Positions 50,700 through 60,786 of a DNA stretch of 64,000 nucleotides are shown piece after piece. The DNA is taken from positions 496,001 to 560,000 of the forward strand of contig OW569348.1 in NCBI GenBank assembly GCA_937625935.1, given 5' to 3'. A program made the position numbers and the translations under genes. The notes beneath the pieces are model-generated. The model was given only the letters and a program-made list of their open reading frames with translations. It ran no database searches and was not told where the DNA came from. Every line of letters starts with the position of its first letter. The stretch's first letter is position 1. Source of the stretch: Tetramitus jugosus. Its lineage: Eukaryota > Heterolobosea > Eutetramitea > Acrasida > Vahlkampfiidae.

Positions 50700-52308
50700 C
50701 TAGAGATTCAAGGTTTTCAATAGATGAGAATTCAACTTCTTTTCTTCATCTGTCATTACCTTGTCCAGCATGTTGTTTCTCTTTGACTGATTCATCTGTT
50801 GTTCCAGCTCAATTCGATTTCTGAGAGCTTGTTCCTTCTTTCTCTTGATTCTCTCCTCTTCTTCGCGCTTTGCCTGTTCAATCTGTGTTTCAAGTGCCAC
50901 TTTCTCTCTATGTCGTTCGTCAAGTAATCTCTTAATTTCCTCCTGTCTGTTCGCAATTTGCTTAGCGAGGACATCGTTAGTGACCTCCTTATCTCTCAAT
51001 TGACGTTCAACCTTCCGTTGGAACTCTTCTTCTTTCACCTTTTGAATTCGTTCTTGCTCCAACAATGCCTTTCGTTCGTCCTCCTTCGATTTTTCTTCCA
51101 TGTTTGCATATATCTTATGACCAAGTGCAATGGCGTGAGACTGCCTTTCATACATCTTTCTCATATCTTCTTCTCTTCTTCGTTCTTGCTGTTCTTGTCT
51201 CTCTATGGATTCTTGTAGCAGTTGCTTGTCTGTTTCTTGTTCTGCTCGCATCTCCTGGGCCTTTCTAATTTTCAATTGCTCATTATATGACAAGAAGTTT
51301 ACAATCTCTTCCTTATGTTTTTGCTTTTTCGATAGTTCCTTTGACTTCTCCTTATTAATTCTTCTTCTCAGTTCCTTCACTTGTTGCTCTTCTTCCAATT
51401 TTCTGCTCTCTTCGGTGGCCATTCTTCGAGCATTTGATGCTTGCATTTGATCCTCTCTGATTCTCTTCTCTTGCATTATTCTTTCTTTTCGTTGGTGCTC
51501 TATCATTTCATGCTCTCGCTCTTGTCTCAATCTTTCTTGTCTCTGTTCCTCGGCAAATCGTCTTTCCTGCTCTTCTCTTTTAAGTTGGGACGATTTGTTT
51601 TGATTGACTTGTGAATCTAAATCAGATCTCAGCTTTTTCTTCTGCTCGTGAACCTTCTGATACTGTTGCTTCAATTCTTCAGAATAGACATGAGCTTCCT
51701 TAACAGCGATTGCGGCCCATACATCTTCCCCAAAGTCCTTTGGTCTGGGCTGATATTTTTGTTTCGAGCTTCGGTCTGTTGATGAAGAGATTCTCATTCT
51801 GTCAGTGTTATCATGAGGTAAATCTTGAGAGTTGAGTTGATCTCGAGAGTGCGTGGAAGAACTAGTTCCGGACAATATCTCTGTATCTAGCTTTGGGATT
51901 GTGGTTTTGGAACTAGAGGTTCTCTGAGAAGCCTGGGATTGAGTACCCAATAATTTTCCTAACTCAATGACTACACTCTGTAAGTCAGATTCAGTACTTG
52001 AACCACTCTTAATAATTCTCTCACACTGGTCTGAGATGAATCTCATAGATTCACTGTCCAGTGTCACCTAATAATCATGATAAGAAATCACCAGACAAAA
52101 TTCGTTACTATCAACACTCATGCAACACCATTGCACAAGAACAATAACTTACATTTCTGTATTGTTTCCTAAACTTTTGAATCACTCTCTCTATCATTAG
52201 AGCTTTTAATTTGTCTTTTCGTTGAGATTGTGTGCTTGCTCTACTCTGATTGGATGATGCAATCGAAGCAGACTTGCGGTAAGTGGACCCTCCAGTTATG
52301 CTACTCAT
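50700..52308 (-). CDS. Coiled-coil (Glu/Arg/Lys-rich) protein, 2 exons
   Basis: Exon 1 52153-52308 and exon 2 50700-52067 join across an 85-base intron (donor GTAAGT, acceptor TTATTAG), giving FRKQYRN-VTLDSESM in frame; 507 residues. A Ser-rich basic start, a short helical block (ALMIERVIQKFRKQYRN through SDQCERIIKSG) and a linker lead to about 300 residues of continuous coiled coil from residue 190 with runs such as RRREEDMRKMYERQSHAI. The composition is that of trichohyalin/TPH-type proteins common in cilia and centrosomes; that link is inference. An E2F-like string lies 145 bases upstream. Confidence 0.85.
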
Positions 52309-52451
52309 TTGTTCTACTTGTGAGTATGTTATTCAATTCAATTGGGCAATCCAAATATTGGTTGGTTCTTCTGCGTTTCTTACACCAAATTGTTGTTGAG
52401 AACAAAACAGTTAAGTTTTTTGTACCTGACACCGGTAGATGGCCGTTTTCA

Positions 52452-52463
52452 TTTTGGCGCGAA
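52452..52463 (+). promoter_or_regulatory. E2F-like motif upstream of the coiled-coil gene
   Basis: TTTTGGCGCGAA in the 177-base gap between the coiled-coil gene start (52308) and the reductase stop (52486). Third instance of the string in intergenic DNA of this window. Confidence 0.35.
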
Positions 52464-52485
52464 CGACAACCCTAAAACGACTGGC

Positions 52486-53784
52486 TCAGAAAATGTGGAT
52501 TTTATCAGTGGTGACACCATACTCCTCCCGACAGATATTCTTGATCTCTTGACAAAAGTCATCAGTACCACACAACAAAATTTGACCTGCATCCTTCATT
52601 GGTATATCTTGAGCAATGTGCTTTAGCGCTTCAGAATTAATTCGTCCTTGGTGCATCTGTGCCGCACCCTCTCCTGTCATGTCAGTGGTTGGCTTACTGA
52701 TAAAATAGTGAACCTTCAATTTGTTTGGATAACGCTCCGAGAGTAGATTTAATTCGCTGTGTAAGAGAATGTCTTTCTCTGCTCTGCAACCGTACAACAA
52801 GTACATCTTGGTCGTATCTTGCTCATTATTCACAACATGCTGTATAATTTGATACATGGGAGTGATTCCAGTGCCCATTGCTATCATGACAATATTATTG
52901 TTAGGCAACGAGGAATACTCATAGATTCCAAACGGACCCCTCATCAACAACCGATCTCCAATCTCCATATTGAAAATGTGCTTACTCACAACTCCATTTT
53001 CATACTTTTTGATCAACAATTCAAAGTAGCCCGCTTGATCTGATCGCACTGGTGTGTACTTGCGCACGATTCTGTTAGGTTTGCCCGTGATTTCATCCTC
53101 CTGGACAACACACACTTGAATGTGCTTTCCCGGTGGAATGCATAGCACGGATGACCGAGAGTGCAACTTAAACTTAAATATGCTAGAATCGTCACTGAGA
53201 TTCAATTTGTTGACAAGCTTGTACCGTTTGAATGATATGGAACTCATTGGCGATTCACTATTACTATTGGTCTCTTGTCGAATCTTCACGCCACTGTCGT
53301 TGCTACTGATGCTGCTTCCATTGACATCTGTACTGGTGGGTGCAGGTGTCTTTGATGATGGAACAGCCCACGATTTTTGCATTTCCTGCAACTTTTTCAG
53401 TCGCTGATCATTGCTACTCTTGAGAAACGGATACTGTGCATTCGAATTTCCACTTGCACTATTCCTGCTATTATACACTGATAGATGATTTTGCTGTGCA
53501 AATCTGGTCAAATTGTTATGAGATCCACTTGTGATGCTGTTTCGATTGTTCAACTCACCTACATAGTAATCATCCAGTAGGGCACGTGCTTTCTGTGAGT
53601 GAAACATGGCCTCGAAATCAGATGTAGAGTCCTTTCCTGCGTTACGGAACATGAGATCAAATCCACCGGGATGCTTGTCCATGTAATGAGTCACATCATA
53701 TACCTTTTCATGAACAATTGTGTAGCAGTCTTCTTTTGTGTTGTGCTGAGCAACCTCATCTCTGGTAAAATACTTGGTTGTCAT
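52486..53784 (-). CDS. Cytochrome b5 / cytochrome b5 reductase fusion
   Basis: 432 residues, intronless, ATG 53784. Residues 1-80 are a cytochrome b5 domain with heme ligands in HPGG (MDKHPGGFDLMF) and in AMFHSQKARALLDDYYVG. After a Ser/Asn linker the C-terminal half is an FAD/NAD(P)H reductase: RKYTPVRSD (FAD), MRGPFGIYEY, IAMGTGITPMYQI (pyridine nucleotide) and LLCGTDDFCQEIKNI. There is no CS domain between the parts, so it differs from animal NCB5OR, and no molybdopterin domain, so it is not nitrate reductase. It probably feeds electrons from NAD(P)H to heme or lipid enzymes. It is soluble: no TM seen. Confidence 0.93.
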   Translation of the reverse strand: MTTKYFTRDEVAQHNTKEDCYTIVHEKVYDVTHYMDKHPGGFDLMFRNAGKDSTSDFEAMFHSQKARALLDDYYVGELNNRNSITSGSHNNLTRFAQQNHLSVYNSRNSASGNSNAQYPFLKSSNDQRLKKLQEMQKSWAVPSSKTPAPTSTDVNGSSISSNDSGVKIRQETNSNSESPMSSISFKRYKLVNKLNLSDDSSIFKFKLHSRSSVLCIPPGKHIQVCVVQEDEITGKPNRIVRKYTPVRSDQAGYFELLIKKYENGVVSKHIFNMEIGDRLLMRGPFGIYEYSSLPNNNIVMIAMGTGITPMYQIIQHVVNNEQDTTKMYLLYGCRAEKDILLHSELNLLSERYPNKLKVHYFISKPTTDMTGEGAAQMHQGRINSEALKHIAQDIPMKDAGQILLCGTDDFCQEIKNICREEYGVTTDKIHIF

Positions 53785-53929
53785 CTTGTTTTGTGTGATT
53801 GCTCGCTAATCTATATTGGAACAAAAGCACTTGTTGCGTGTTTTTATCTCTCCGCGTTGTGTTTTTCTCTCTTTTTAATTTTTCCTCCCGTGTGAAACAA
53901 AAGCTACTAGTCAACACACTCCAGCAATC
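53785..53929. promoter_or_regulatory. Divergent promoter, b5 reductase / glutaminase homologue
   Basis: 145 bases between the two ATGs; T- and C-rich on the plus strand, no further feature seen. Confidence 0.4.
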
Positions 53930-55360
53930 ATGTCTCGCATATTCCGATCACCCAACAAAAACTATCCCTATGGTCACTACAGGGCACATCATCTCCAATC
54001 CATGTCTCAACATCCACATCACTCACAAAGTGTTGAAGACTTGCAAGCCATTTGCAACAATTGTGTCAATTCAGGTGAAGGAGAAGAGTCTCAATTTCAA
54101 GAATATTTGAGCAGAACAAAGGAAGAGATTGTCAATTTATTCAAACTGTTTGACAAGAAGAATGCTGGCTATGTGATGATTGAAGACTTGTTCACTCAGC
54201 TCAGAGATCTCGGATTGCACACGAATCGGAAGCACATACAGAAACATGTGCGGAAAATGGCCCGCAATGGAAAAATTGAGCTATTGGAGTTTACAAAGAT
54301 TATGACGGGGAAGCCTCACGTGGTACAAAGAGCGTTGAACAATCAGTTGGCCATCCCTAACTTTCAAGAATTTTGTCAAGAGCTACAAGTCCTATTCGAT
54401 GATACAATTCCCAATCATCAGGGATTTCTGCCGCATTATATACCAGAGCTTGCCAATGTGAATCCTGATTGGTTCGGTGTGTCGATATGCACAGTGGATG
54501 GTCAGACATTCTCCTGTGGAGATTCTGATCAATCTTTTTCACTGCAAGCTGCCGTTCTTCCATTGGCATACTGCCTCGCTTGTGAGCAGGGTGGTGTTGA
54601 AAAAGTGCACGAGTACATTGGTAGAGAACCGAGTGGATCAGCATTTAATGCCTTTGTGCTAAATGCTGATAACAAGCCGCACAATCCCATGGTGAACACT
54701 GGAGGTATCGTTGTGTGTAGCTTGTTGGAACCCAAAGATGATCCATCATTGAGATTCGGTATGTTGTATGACAAGATTAGTGCCATGGCCGGTGAGGCCA
54801 AAATTACATTCCACCAGAGAATGTACCTCAGTGAGAAATCGCATGGAGAACGCAATTTTGCATTGGCTTACTATATGCGTGGTGCTGGCGTAAAGGGACT
54901 TCAAGACGTACGGATGCATGACGTGCTAGACTTTTATTTCCAGACATGCTCTATCCAATGCACTACGCAGGACTTGTCTGTAATTGCAGGCACTCTTGCT
55001 AGTGGTGGTGTGTGTCCTCTGACAAGGAAACGTGTGTTATCGACAGAGACTGTCAAAAACTGTCTATCACTACTGTACTCCTGTGGCATGTACGATTATT
55101 CTGGTCAATGGGCATTTCAGATTGGTCTTCCTAGTAAGTCTGGTGTCTCTGGTTGCATAATGGTCATCATTCCAAATGTAATGGGTTTGGCTATCTATTC
55201 TCCACGTATCGACAAGCGAGGCAACAGCGTCCGGGGTATTGAATTTTGCAGAAAGATAACGAGCAAGTTCAACTTGAGTATTTTCGATGAATTGGTCGGC
55301 TCCTATGCCAAACCTGACCCAACCTCGACATCCAATCCAACAACACCAATATTCAATTAG
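53930..55360 (+). CDS. Glutaminase-fold protein lacking the Ser-Lys dyad (pseudo-glutaminase)
   Basis: 476 residues, intronless, ATG 53930. Residues about 60-135 form the N-terminal four-helix, EF-hand-like region of kidney-type glutaminases (LFKLFDKKNAGYVMIEDLF). The beta-lactamase-like domain follows: ELANVNPDWFGVSICTVDGQ, EPSGSAFNAFVLNADNKPHN, NPMVNTGGIVV, EKSHGERNFALAYYM, VLDFYFQTCSIQ, SCGMYDYSGQWAFQIGLPSK and SGVSGCIMVIIPNVMG. These keep the substrate Asn, Glu, Asn and Tyr residues. However, the catalytic S-x-x-K motif (FCLQSCVKPL in human GLS) reads FSLQAAVLPL here: Ser is Ala207 and Lys is Leu210 (codons GCT and CTT). Hydrolysis of glutamine should therefore be lost. A regulatory pseudoenzyme or a subunit of an active paralogue is possible. 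Ankyrin repeats of animal GLS are absent. Confidence 0.92.
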   Translation: MSRIFRSPNKNYPYGHYRAHHLQSMSQHPHHSQSVEDLQAICNNCVNSGEGEESQFQEYLSRTKEEIVNLFKLFDKKNAGYVMIEDLFTQLRDLGLHTNRKHIQKHVRKMARNGKIELLEFTKIMTGKPHVVQRALNNQLAIPNFQEFCQELQVLFDDTIPNHQGFLPHYIPELANVNPDWFGVSICTVDGQTFSCGDSDQSFSLQAAVLPLAYCLACEQGGVEKVHEYIGREPSGSAFNAFVLNADNKPHNPMVNTGGIVVCSLLEPKDDPSLRFGMLYDKISAMAGEAKITFHQRMYLSEKSHGERNFALAYYMRGAGVKGLQDVRMHDVLDFYFQTCSIQCTTQDLSVIAGTLASGGVCPLTRKRVLSTETVKNCLSLLYSCGMYDYSGQWAFQIGLPSKSGVSGCIMVIIPNVMGLAIYSPRIDKRGNSVRGIEFCRKITSKFNLSIFDELVGSYAKPDPTSTSNPTTPIFN

Positions 55361-55660
55361 CAAGATTTTCTGGTTGTATACATCTATGGTAGTTGTTGGC
55401 CAAATTCTCCGCTGCTTTTATTACTTTCCGCGCATGAATCGTTTGGCACAAGCGATTATTTTCATGTCGAATCCATGAAGGAATCTTCGCTCATTTTTAT
55501 AACCAGCGAGGTGTCTCAGGTGACAGGTTTTATCTTCATCCCAGTTCTTATCCAATCATCAACAGAAACAACAACGAAGCACTTCGAGCCGATAGGAAAA
55601 ACGTGCTCTTCTTCAATCTTCTGTCAGATAGTCAACCACAGACACCTTATCTAAAGTTAA
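55361..55660. other. Gap between the pseudo-glutaminase and the MATE gene
   Basis: 300 bases of 3' flank and leader. No ORF, repeat or RNA structure stood out. Confidence 0.4.
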
Positions 55661-57415
55661 ATGAAAAATCATCACCGAAAAGAACGATCTTTATTGATTG
55701 ATACTTTTAAGCCATTAATTACCACCTATGGTAGTGTTTCTGAGAATCAATCTTCTGGAATCGCTCAAAAACAAGCAGTACCCTCTGTACACTCACCTGT
55801 TGATGAACCAAAGAGCATTGCCATATCCATTGTCGACTGTGCTCCAGATACAACAGACAATTTTATCGATGATGGTAGTGGAAATTTAGTTTCTGCCATG
55901 TTTGACAGCAACAATGAGATATGCAAAGACAAGAACATGTCTATCAATGATGATCCAATTATACCATTGGTGAGTAGTGATGATGAGAGTCAACCATCGA
56001 TCATCTCGTTCCATAAACGTCTCACCTGGAGTAACATTTGGAATGAAATGATAAAGATTGCTCAGATTGCTCTACCGATGGCTGTGACTCAACTGTGTAC
56101 TCAACTGTTGGAGCTAGAAAATTTGATGTTTGTTGGTCAGTTGCACAATAGTACCATTTTAGCTGCTGCTGCATTGGCGAGCTCCTATTTTGTGTGCTTG
56201 TCCTGGTTAGCGAGCGGTCTGTCCTCGGCGCTTGATACACTCGTTTCTCAAGCAGCAGGAGCAAAGCAACCGCACAAGATTGGTGTAGCTGGTACGCGAG
56301 GTGTGTTAATCACAAGTGTTGCCTGTATTCCCATTATGGCACTCTTCTGGTTCGCTCCTCATATTTTCCTGCTGATGAAACAAGAACCGCATATTGCTCA
56401 ATTAAGTGGACGATATGTGAGATACTTGATACCAGGTCTGTGGCCCCTAGTCACTTATCGTACATTGACATCATTCCTCGTGAATCAAAACTACCAGAAA
56501 TACCCGACGTGGATCTCGATCTCAAGCGTTGTGGTCAATATTGTGCTATGTTATGTGTTGGTTCTTGGTGCTTTTGGTTTCAAGGGACTTGGTTTCATTG
56601 GTGCTCCAATAGCATGCTCGCTCACCCGTATCATTCAATTACTTACGCTACTATGGATCGTGTATGTGAAGAAGCTGCACTGGAAGTCTTGGGAAGGTAT
56701 CATTCACTTTAGAGAATGCATCAAGTGGCGTGGTATTGTCGAGTTCTTGAAACTAGGTATCCCAGGCATGTTCATGGACGTGTTGGACATTTGGGTGTTC
56801 GAGAGTATTGTGATACCGGCAGGTATATTGGGTGATAATCATCTCGCAGCACACTCTGTCATCCTGAGCCTCTATTTGATCACTTTTATGATACCACTAG
56901 GCATTGGTATTGGCGGAAGTGTAAGAGTAGGAATGGGATTAGGTTCTGGAAACCCTAGAAGAGCAAAGTTGTCCTGTGCAATCACGGTTCTCATGTCCGT
57001 TCTCGTTCAAACGACCCTGTGCGTCATCATATTTGCTCTGCGCTACAAGATTGGATATCTCTATACGAGTGATGAGCGAGTGATTGATCTCATAGCCAAA
57101 ACTATTCCTATTAGCGTTTCTTTTCAGATATTTGATGCAGTCAACGCAGGTACTAACGGAACAATCAAAGGAATTGGAAAGCAATTTGCAGGTTTTCTGA
57201 TTACAATGATCTCATATTGGTTCTTTGGATTTCCATTGGGCAATCTTCTTGCATTCTACTTTGGTTTGGAATTGATGGGTCTGTGGTTGGGATTGGCTTT
57301 TGGTGCCTTTTTCATCGCCATTTCCAGCATTGTTGTCATTGTGTTCATCGTTGACTGGGACAAGGAGAGCAAGATTGCTGTTGAGCGAAACAAGACGAGT
57401 ATAATTGCAACGTAA
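55661..57415 (+). CDS. MATE-family multidrug/toxic compound efflux transporter
   Basis: 584 residues, intronless, ATG 55661. The first 115 residues are polar. About 12 transmembrane helices follow in two MatE repeats: ALPMAVTQLCTQLLELENLMFVGQL is the helix-1/2 signature, and the second repeat carries FLKLGIPGMFMDVLDIWVFE. The loop CLSWLASGLSSALDTLVSQAAGAK is diagnostic of eukaryotic MATEs. It probably exports organic cations or other solutes with H+ or Na+ exchange, at the plasma membrane or an acidic organelle. Confidence 0.95.
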   Translation: MKNHHRKERSLLIDTFKPLITTYGSVSENQSSGIAQKQAVPSVHSPVDEPKSIAISIVDCAPDTTDNFIDDGSGNLVSAMFDSNNEICKDKNMSINDDPIIPLVSSDDESQPSIISFHKRLTWSNIWNEMIKIAQIALPMAVTQLCTQLLELENLMFVGQLHNSTILAAAALASSYFVCLSWLASGLSSALDTLVSQAAGAKQPHKIGVAGTRGVLITSVACIPIMALFWFAPHIFLLMKQEPHIAQLSGRYVRYLIPGLWPLVTYRTLTSFLVNQNYQKYPTWISISSVVVNIVLCYVLVLGAFGFKGLGFIGAPIACSLTRIIQLLTLLWIVYVKKLHWKSWEGIIHFRECIKWRGIVEFLKLGIPGMFMDVLDIWVFESIVIPAGILGDNHLAAHSVILSLYLITFMIPLGIGIGGSVRVGMGLGSGNPRRAKLSCAITVLMSVLVQTTLCVIIFALRYKIGYLYTSDERVIDLIAKTIPISVSFQIFDAVNAGTNGTIKGIGKQFAGFLITMISYWFFGFPLGNLLAFYFGLELMGLWLGLAFGAFFIAISSIVVIVFIVDWDKESKIAVERNKTSIIAT

Positions 57416-57442
57416 GTTTACTTTCGCTTCAGACGTGGAATA

Positions 57443-57838
57443 TTAGATCTTTGCACTGAGTAGGAACTGTGCCAGTGCGTACACATTGAGTGAATGACCA
57501 ATGATGTCACTCCAGGTCAGGAAAAAGTCAACTGTTATCCACTTGCCTCTGTACTCCTTGACACTCCAATCTCTGATCCGTATGGCGTAGTGCCCCTTGT
57601 TCCAAGTCCATACATAATACGCGTGGGCAATGGCTTGAAACGCCACATAATAGAAGAATCTTCCATGTATCAACCATGGCAAGAAATGACTCAACCCATC
57701 AAAAACAAAGTAGTATCTTCGATCTTTCAAGTTGTCAAGCGAGGGTGGCTTGTATCTAAACAAGACATTCAGATGTGCCAGAATATGAAACAATTCAATC
57801 GACAATAGTACAACAGAGATGATCTCAAGAGAAGACAT
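57443..57838 (-). CDS. Small multi-pass membrane protein, unknown
   Basis: 131 residues from ATG 57838 (GACATGTCTTCTC; MSSLEIISVVLLS). Three or four hydrophobic helices (IISVVLLSIELFHILAHLNV, FHGRFFYYVAFQAIAHAYYV region, VDFFLTWSDIIGHSLNVYAL) with His/Trp/Tyr-rich loops (HGRFFYYV, HAYYVWTWNKGHY). No family recognised. It converges with the MATE gene (27 bases apart). Confidence 0.65.
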   Translation of the reverse strand: MSSLEIISVVLLSIELFHILAHLNVLFRYKPPSLDNLKDRRYYFVFDGLSHFLPWLIHGRFFYYVAFQAIAHAYYVWTWNKGHYAIRIRDWSVKEYRGKWITVDFFLTWSDIIGHSLNVYALAQFLLSAKI

Positions 57839-57939
57839 GACAATAGTTGTGTGGTTGTGTTTGATCTGAGCTGTTTGATGTTTGTCGTCGTTTATAAATG
57901 GGTTGGATGGGTGTTCCAAAAACAATTTGCAAAGTTCTT

Positions 57940-60786
57940 TTACATGATATTTGAAATGACTCCCGATTGAGCTGCACAGAGGTAGATAATGATGCTTAGT
58001 AAGTCTTCTTGACCCAATGGAGGGAAAAGCATCAATCTATGCTCTGTATCCACCTTCATTGCTAATTGTGCATCCTCTGACCGTTGACTGATCGCAGCTT
58101 TCAGTGTATAGCACTTTGCTGTGTGACTTGACGCGAAAGAAGAATCGTTTTCTCTCGATTTGAGATCAAAATCGAGTGCTAAATTACACTCTTGCAATGC
58201 TTCACTCTTCCTGCCAAAACAGTTCAAAATATATGCCCTCAACAGATGTAAATTAATACAGTAAATGTTATTCGATTGGTCCGTGTCTAGATCTGTATCC
58301 TCTCGTTTGTTGTCTTGTGTTGTTGGTAACTTTACTACATCAAAACCAACACCAAACAATGAATCAGACAGCTTAATAGTTACAAGAGTAATTGCATTTG
58401 TAATATCGTTCAATGCTTCCCTCATTAAATTGATGACGGTAATCCTTCTCACAATCAACTCACTATTTAGCTGATGGTGATTGTTTTCATCGCTCGATTG
58501 TCCATTGGTATGTTCAGAAGTATGATTCGTGTTGTTGTGGCTTCTTTTGCCATCACTTTGACTCGTTGATAAGTTAAGCAATATGTAACATTGGATCAAT
58601 GATCGATAATAGAAAGACTCTGACAGCGTTGGATTCAATGTAATGCACGTGGTGAAATTTCTCATTGCCTCCTCAAGTGTGTTATTGTTGCCAGCAGTGG
58701 ATGAACTATGGAGAAAGTAGAGCATTCCGAGCGTGAAGTAATAGAAGGACCATGCCATGTGAATGCCAGTGACACGACACGAATAATCATTGTTCGTATC
58801 CTTATCTGCAGGTGATGTGGCTTCAGTAGTCGTATCAGGTCCAGAGAATGAATCCCGAGGCAGCAGCAACGACATTTCACTCACTTGCCTGCATGCAGCC
58901 GAGAATACCAACTCCTTTGCACGAGTAATATTTCTATCAGTCATACTGGCAAACACACCTTCGAACCTTTGTCGGATATGCTCGCAAAATCTATCAATTC
59001 CTTCAGAGAAACAATTGTTCATGAAGAGAACTATGCCAATATCGATCAGAATGTTCTGATTGGGTGTATAGGGTGTTGAATCTCTTGTGGGAGCAAACAA
59101 AGTTGGAGAATCATTCTGGTAGACACGATAACTGGACAGTGCCTCTTTGTAATTGCCCAACATGCAGTTGACGAGCATGTGTAACTCATAGTACTCTCTC
59201 GTCTTATTCTCCACCTTTTCCAAGAATCGCTGAGCTTGAGTGTACTGATTCATCTGATAGAGTACACGAGTACATTTGGTGAAGCATTCACCACCTTGAA
59301 ACATGCGATCTGTCCTTGTAACAACCTCACAATCAGCAAATGCTTGATCGAAATGACCCAACTCTAGATTAGTCATCATACGATCATAGTACACCTCAGA
59401 TGTCTTGAGAAAGAGATGATAATTGACCGGACTGATCATCAAATATTCAATTGCCCTTGAAAAATCAGTCAGTGCCTCTCTCATCCTCTTCATTACAAAC
59501 AATGCCTTGCCTCTCAGATAATACAGCTCTCCAGGGTTCACTGGTTGAAGTTGTAATGCTGCTTCTGCAAATATAATCACATGTGGATATGATTCGCAGT
59601 ACTCTTGGTATATTCTTGCTAGACCTTCAAATGCTCTTGCACTTGGTTTCAGACTTAAGCTCCGCTCAAAACTATGAATGGCCTTCGTGTAATTATTCCT
59701 GTAAATGTGACTGTATCCCTTGTCCGTATAGTAATCTTCATCATGTTTCTTGTGATTGCTACGCGAATTATGAAACAGGGAGAGCCGACCGAGAGAGGAA
59801 GCTGACGATGTGATTGAAGGTGAATGCAACAACGACAGTGAACCACCAGTAGTCGATGAATGAGTAGACGAAGAGGAATGCGAAGTGGATGAGGATGAAG
59901 ATCCTGATGACCCTGACGATGATGACGATGAAGAGCTATTACCCCTACTACCACCACTATTGGACATCATGATCATCATTGCCAAATTAATCTTCTTACC
60001 TGTTCCTTGCCTCAAAATCTTGAATCGCTCAAAAAACAGCTCCTTCCATATCAGCTCAAACTTCTCCTGACGCGTCAACTGACCAATACTTGTCTGTTGA
60101 TGAAAAAGCACGTGCTTTAAATTGGCGCGCAAAGTTTTTTCACCAGAGATATCACCGTAGCGATAAAAGTGATTGAATTCAACGACACCAATCGTATGAC
60201 TCATCATTGTAGTTGCATAGTGATTCGTAAGTGAACTTTTTGACGTTGCATGATGATTGTAGAAACTGCTATCGTTGTTGATATTGATCATGTGTCGGTT
60301 ATCTGTCATCATAGGATTACTATTATGATCATTCCAAGGTTGTTCATGACTATGGTAACAACAATAGTGACACGTGGGTTGGTTATTGAATGGCAAGCTA
60401 TTACCATGATGATGATTATTACTATTACTGTGATTATTACTACGATGATAGCAAGCACCAAGATTGTTATTAGTCGCCGTGGCAGATGGTGGTGTAAAGA
60501 GTTGAACCTGACGATGAGGCACACTCCACAATTGTTCATACAGGTGCACCCACATGGCATCACATGCCTTGTTCATCTTCTTGAACAAGAGTCGTGCAGT
60601 CAACAGTGAATGAATGGGAAGGTAGGAAGCAATTAGCTTTAGAACTTCATCGGGCAATGATGCATCAAACGATGGCCTACATGTTGATGATGATGATGAT
60701 GATGAGAATTTGGGATATCCAGTGTTGTTTGACGTGTTATTGTTGTTGGATGAAGATGAGAGGCTCGTTGCGATTGTCGTGAGCAT
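57940..60786 (-). CDS. F-box and TPR protein
   Basis: 948 residues from ATG 60786 (MLTTIATSLSSSS); the frame is open further upstream but only with a GTG. An F-box lies near residues 43-90 (DASLPDEVLKLIASYLPIHS, LLFKKMNKACDAMWVHLYEQ). Asn/His and Ser repeats follow. Residues about 350-620 are TPRs: DKGYSHIYRNNYTKAIHSFE, YYLRGKALFVMKRMREALTD, FDQAFADCEVVTRTDRMF, YTQAQRFLEKVENKTREYYE. A second set near the C-terminus (NPTLSESFYYRSLIQCYILL, LHLLRAYILNCFGRKSEALQ) closes the protein. An SCF ubiquitin ligase substrate receptor with TPR substrate binding is the natural reading. Confidence 0.88.
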   Translation of the reverse strand: MLTTIATSLSSSSNNNNTSNNTGYPKFSSSSSSSTCRPSFDASLPDEVLKLIASYLPIHSLLTARLLFKKMNKACDAMWVHLYEQLWSVPHRQVQLFTPPSATATNNNLGACYHRSNNHSNSNNHHHGNSLPFNNQPTCHYCCYHSHEQPWNDHNSNPMMTDNRHMININNDSSFYNHHATSKSSLTNHYATTMMSHTIGVVEFNHFYRYGDISGEKTLRANLKHVLFHQQTSIGQLTRQEKFELIWKELFFERFKILRQGTGKKINLAMMIMMSNSGGSRGNSSSSSSSSGSSGSSSSSTSHSSSSTHSSTTGGSLSLLHSPSITSSASSLGRLSLFHNSRSNHKKHDEDYYTDKGYSHIYRNNYTKAIHSFERSLSLKPSARAFEGLARIYQEYCESYPHVIIFAEAALQLQPVNPGELYYLRGKALFVMKRMREALTDFSRAIEYLMISPVNYHLFLKTSEVYYDRMMTNLELGHFDQAFADCEVVTRTDRMFQGGECFTKCTRVLYQMNQYTQAQRFLEKVENKTREYYELHMLVNCMLGNYKEALSSYRVYQNDSPTLFAPTRDSTPYTPNQNILIDIGIVLFMNNCFSEGIDRFCEHIRQRFEGVFASMTDRNITRAKELVFSAACRQVSEMSLLLPRDSFSGPDTTTEATSPADKDTNNDYSCRVTGIHMAWSFYYFTLGMLYFLHSSSTAGNNNTLEEAMRNFTTCITLNPTLSESFYYRSLIQCYILLNLSTSQSDGKRSHNNTNHTSEHTNGQSSDENNHHQLNSELIVRRITVINLMREALNDITNAITLVTIKLSDSLFGVGFDVVKLPTTQDNKREDTDLDTDQSNNIYCINLHLLRAYILNCFGRKSEALQECNLALDFDLKSRENDSSFASSHTAKCYTLKAAISQRSEDAQLAMKVDTEHRLMLFPPLGQEDLLSIIIYLCAAQSGVISNIM

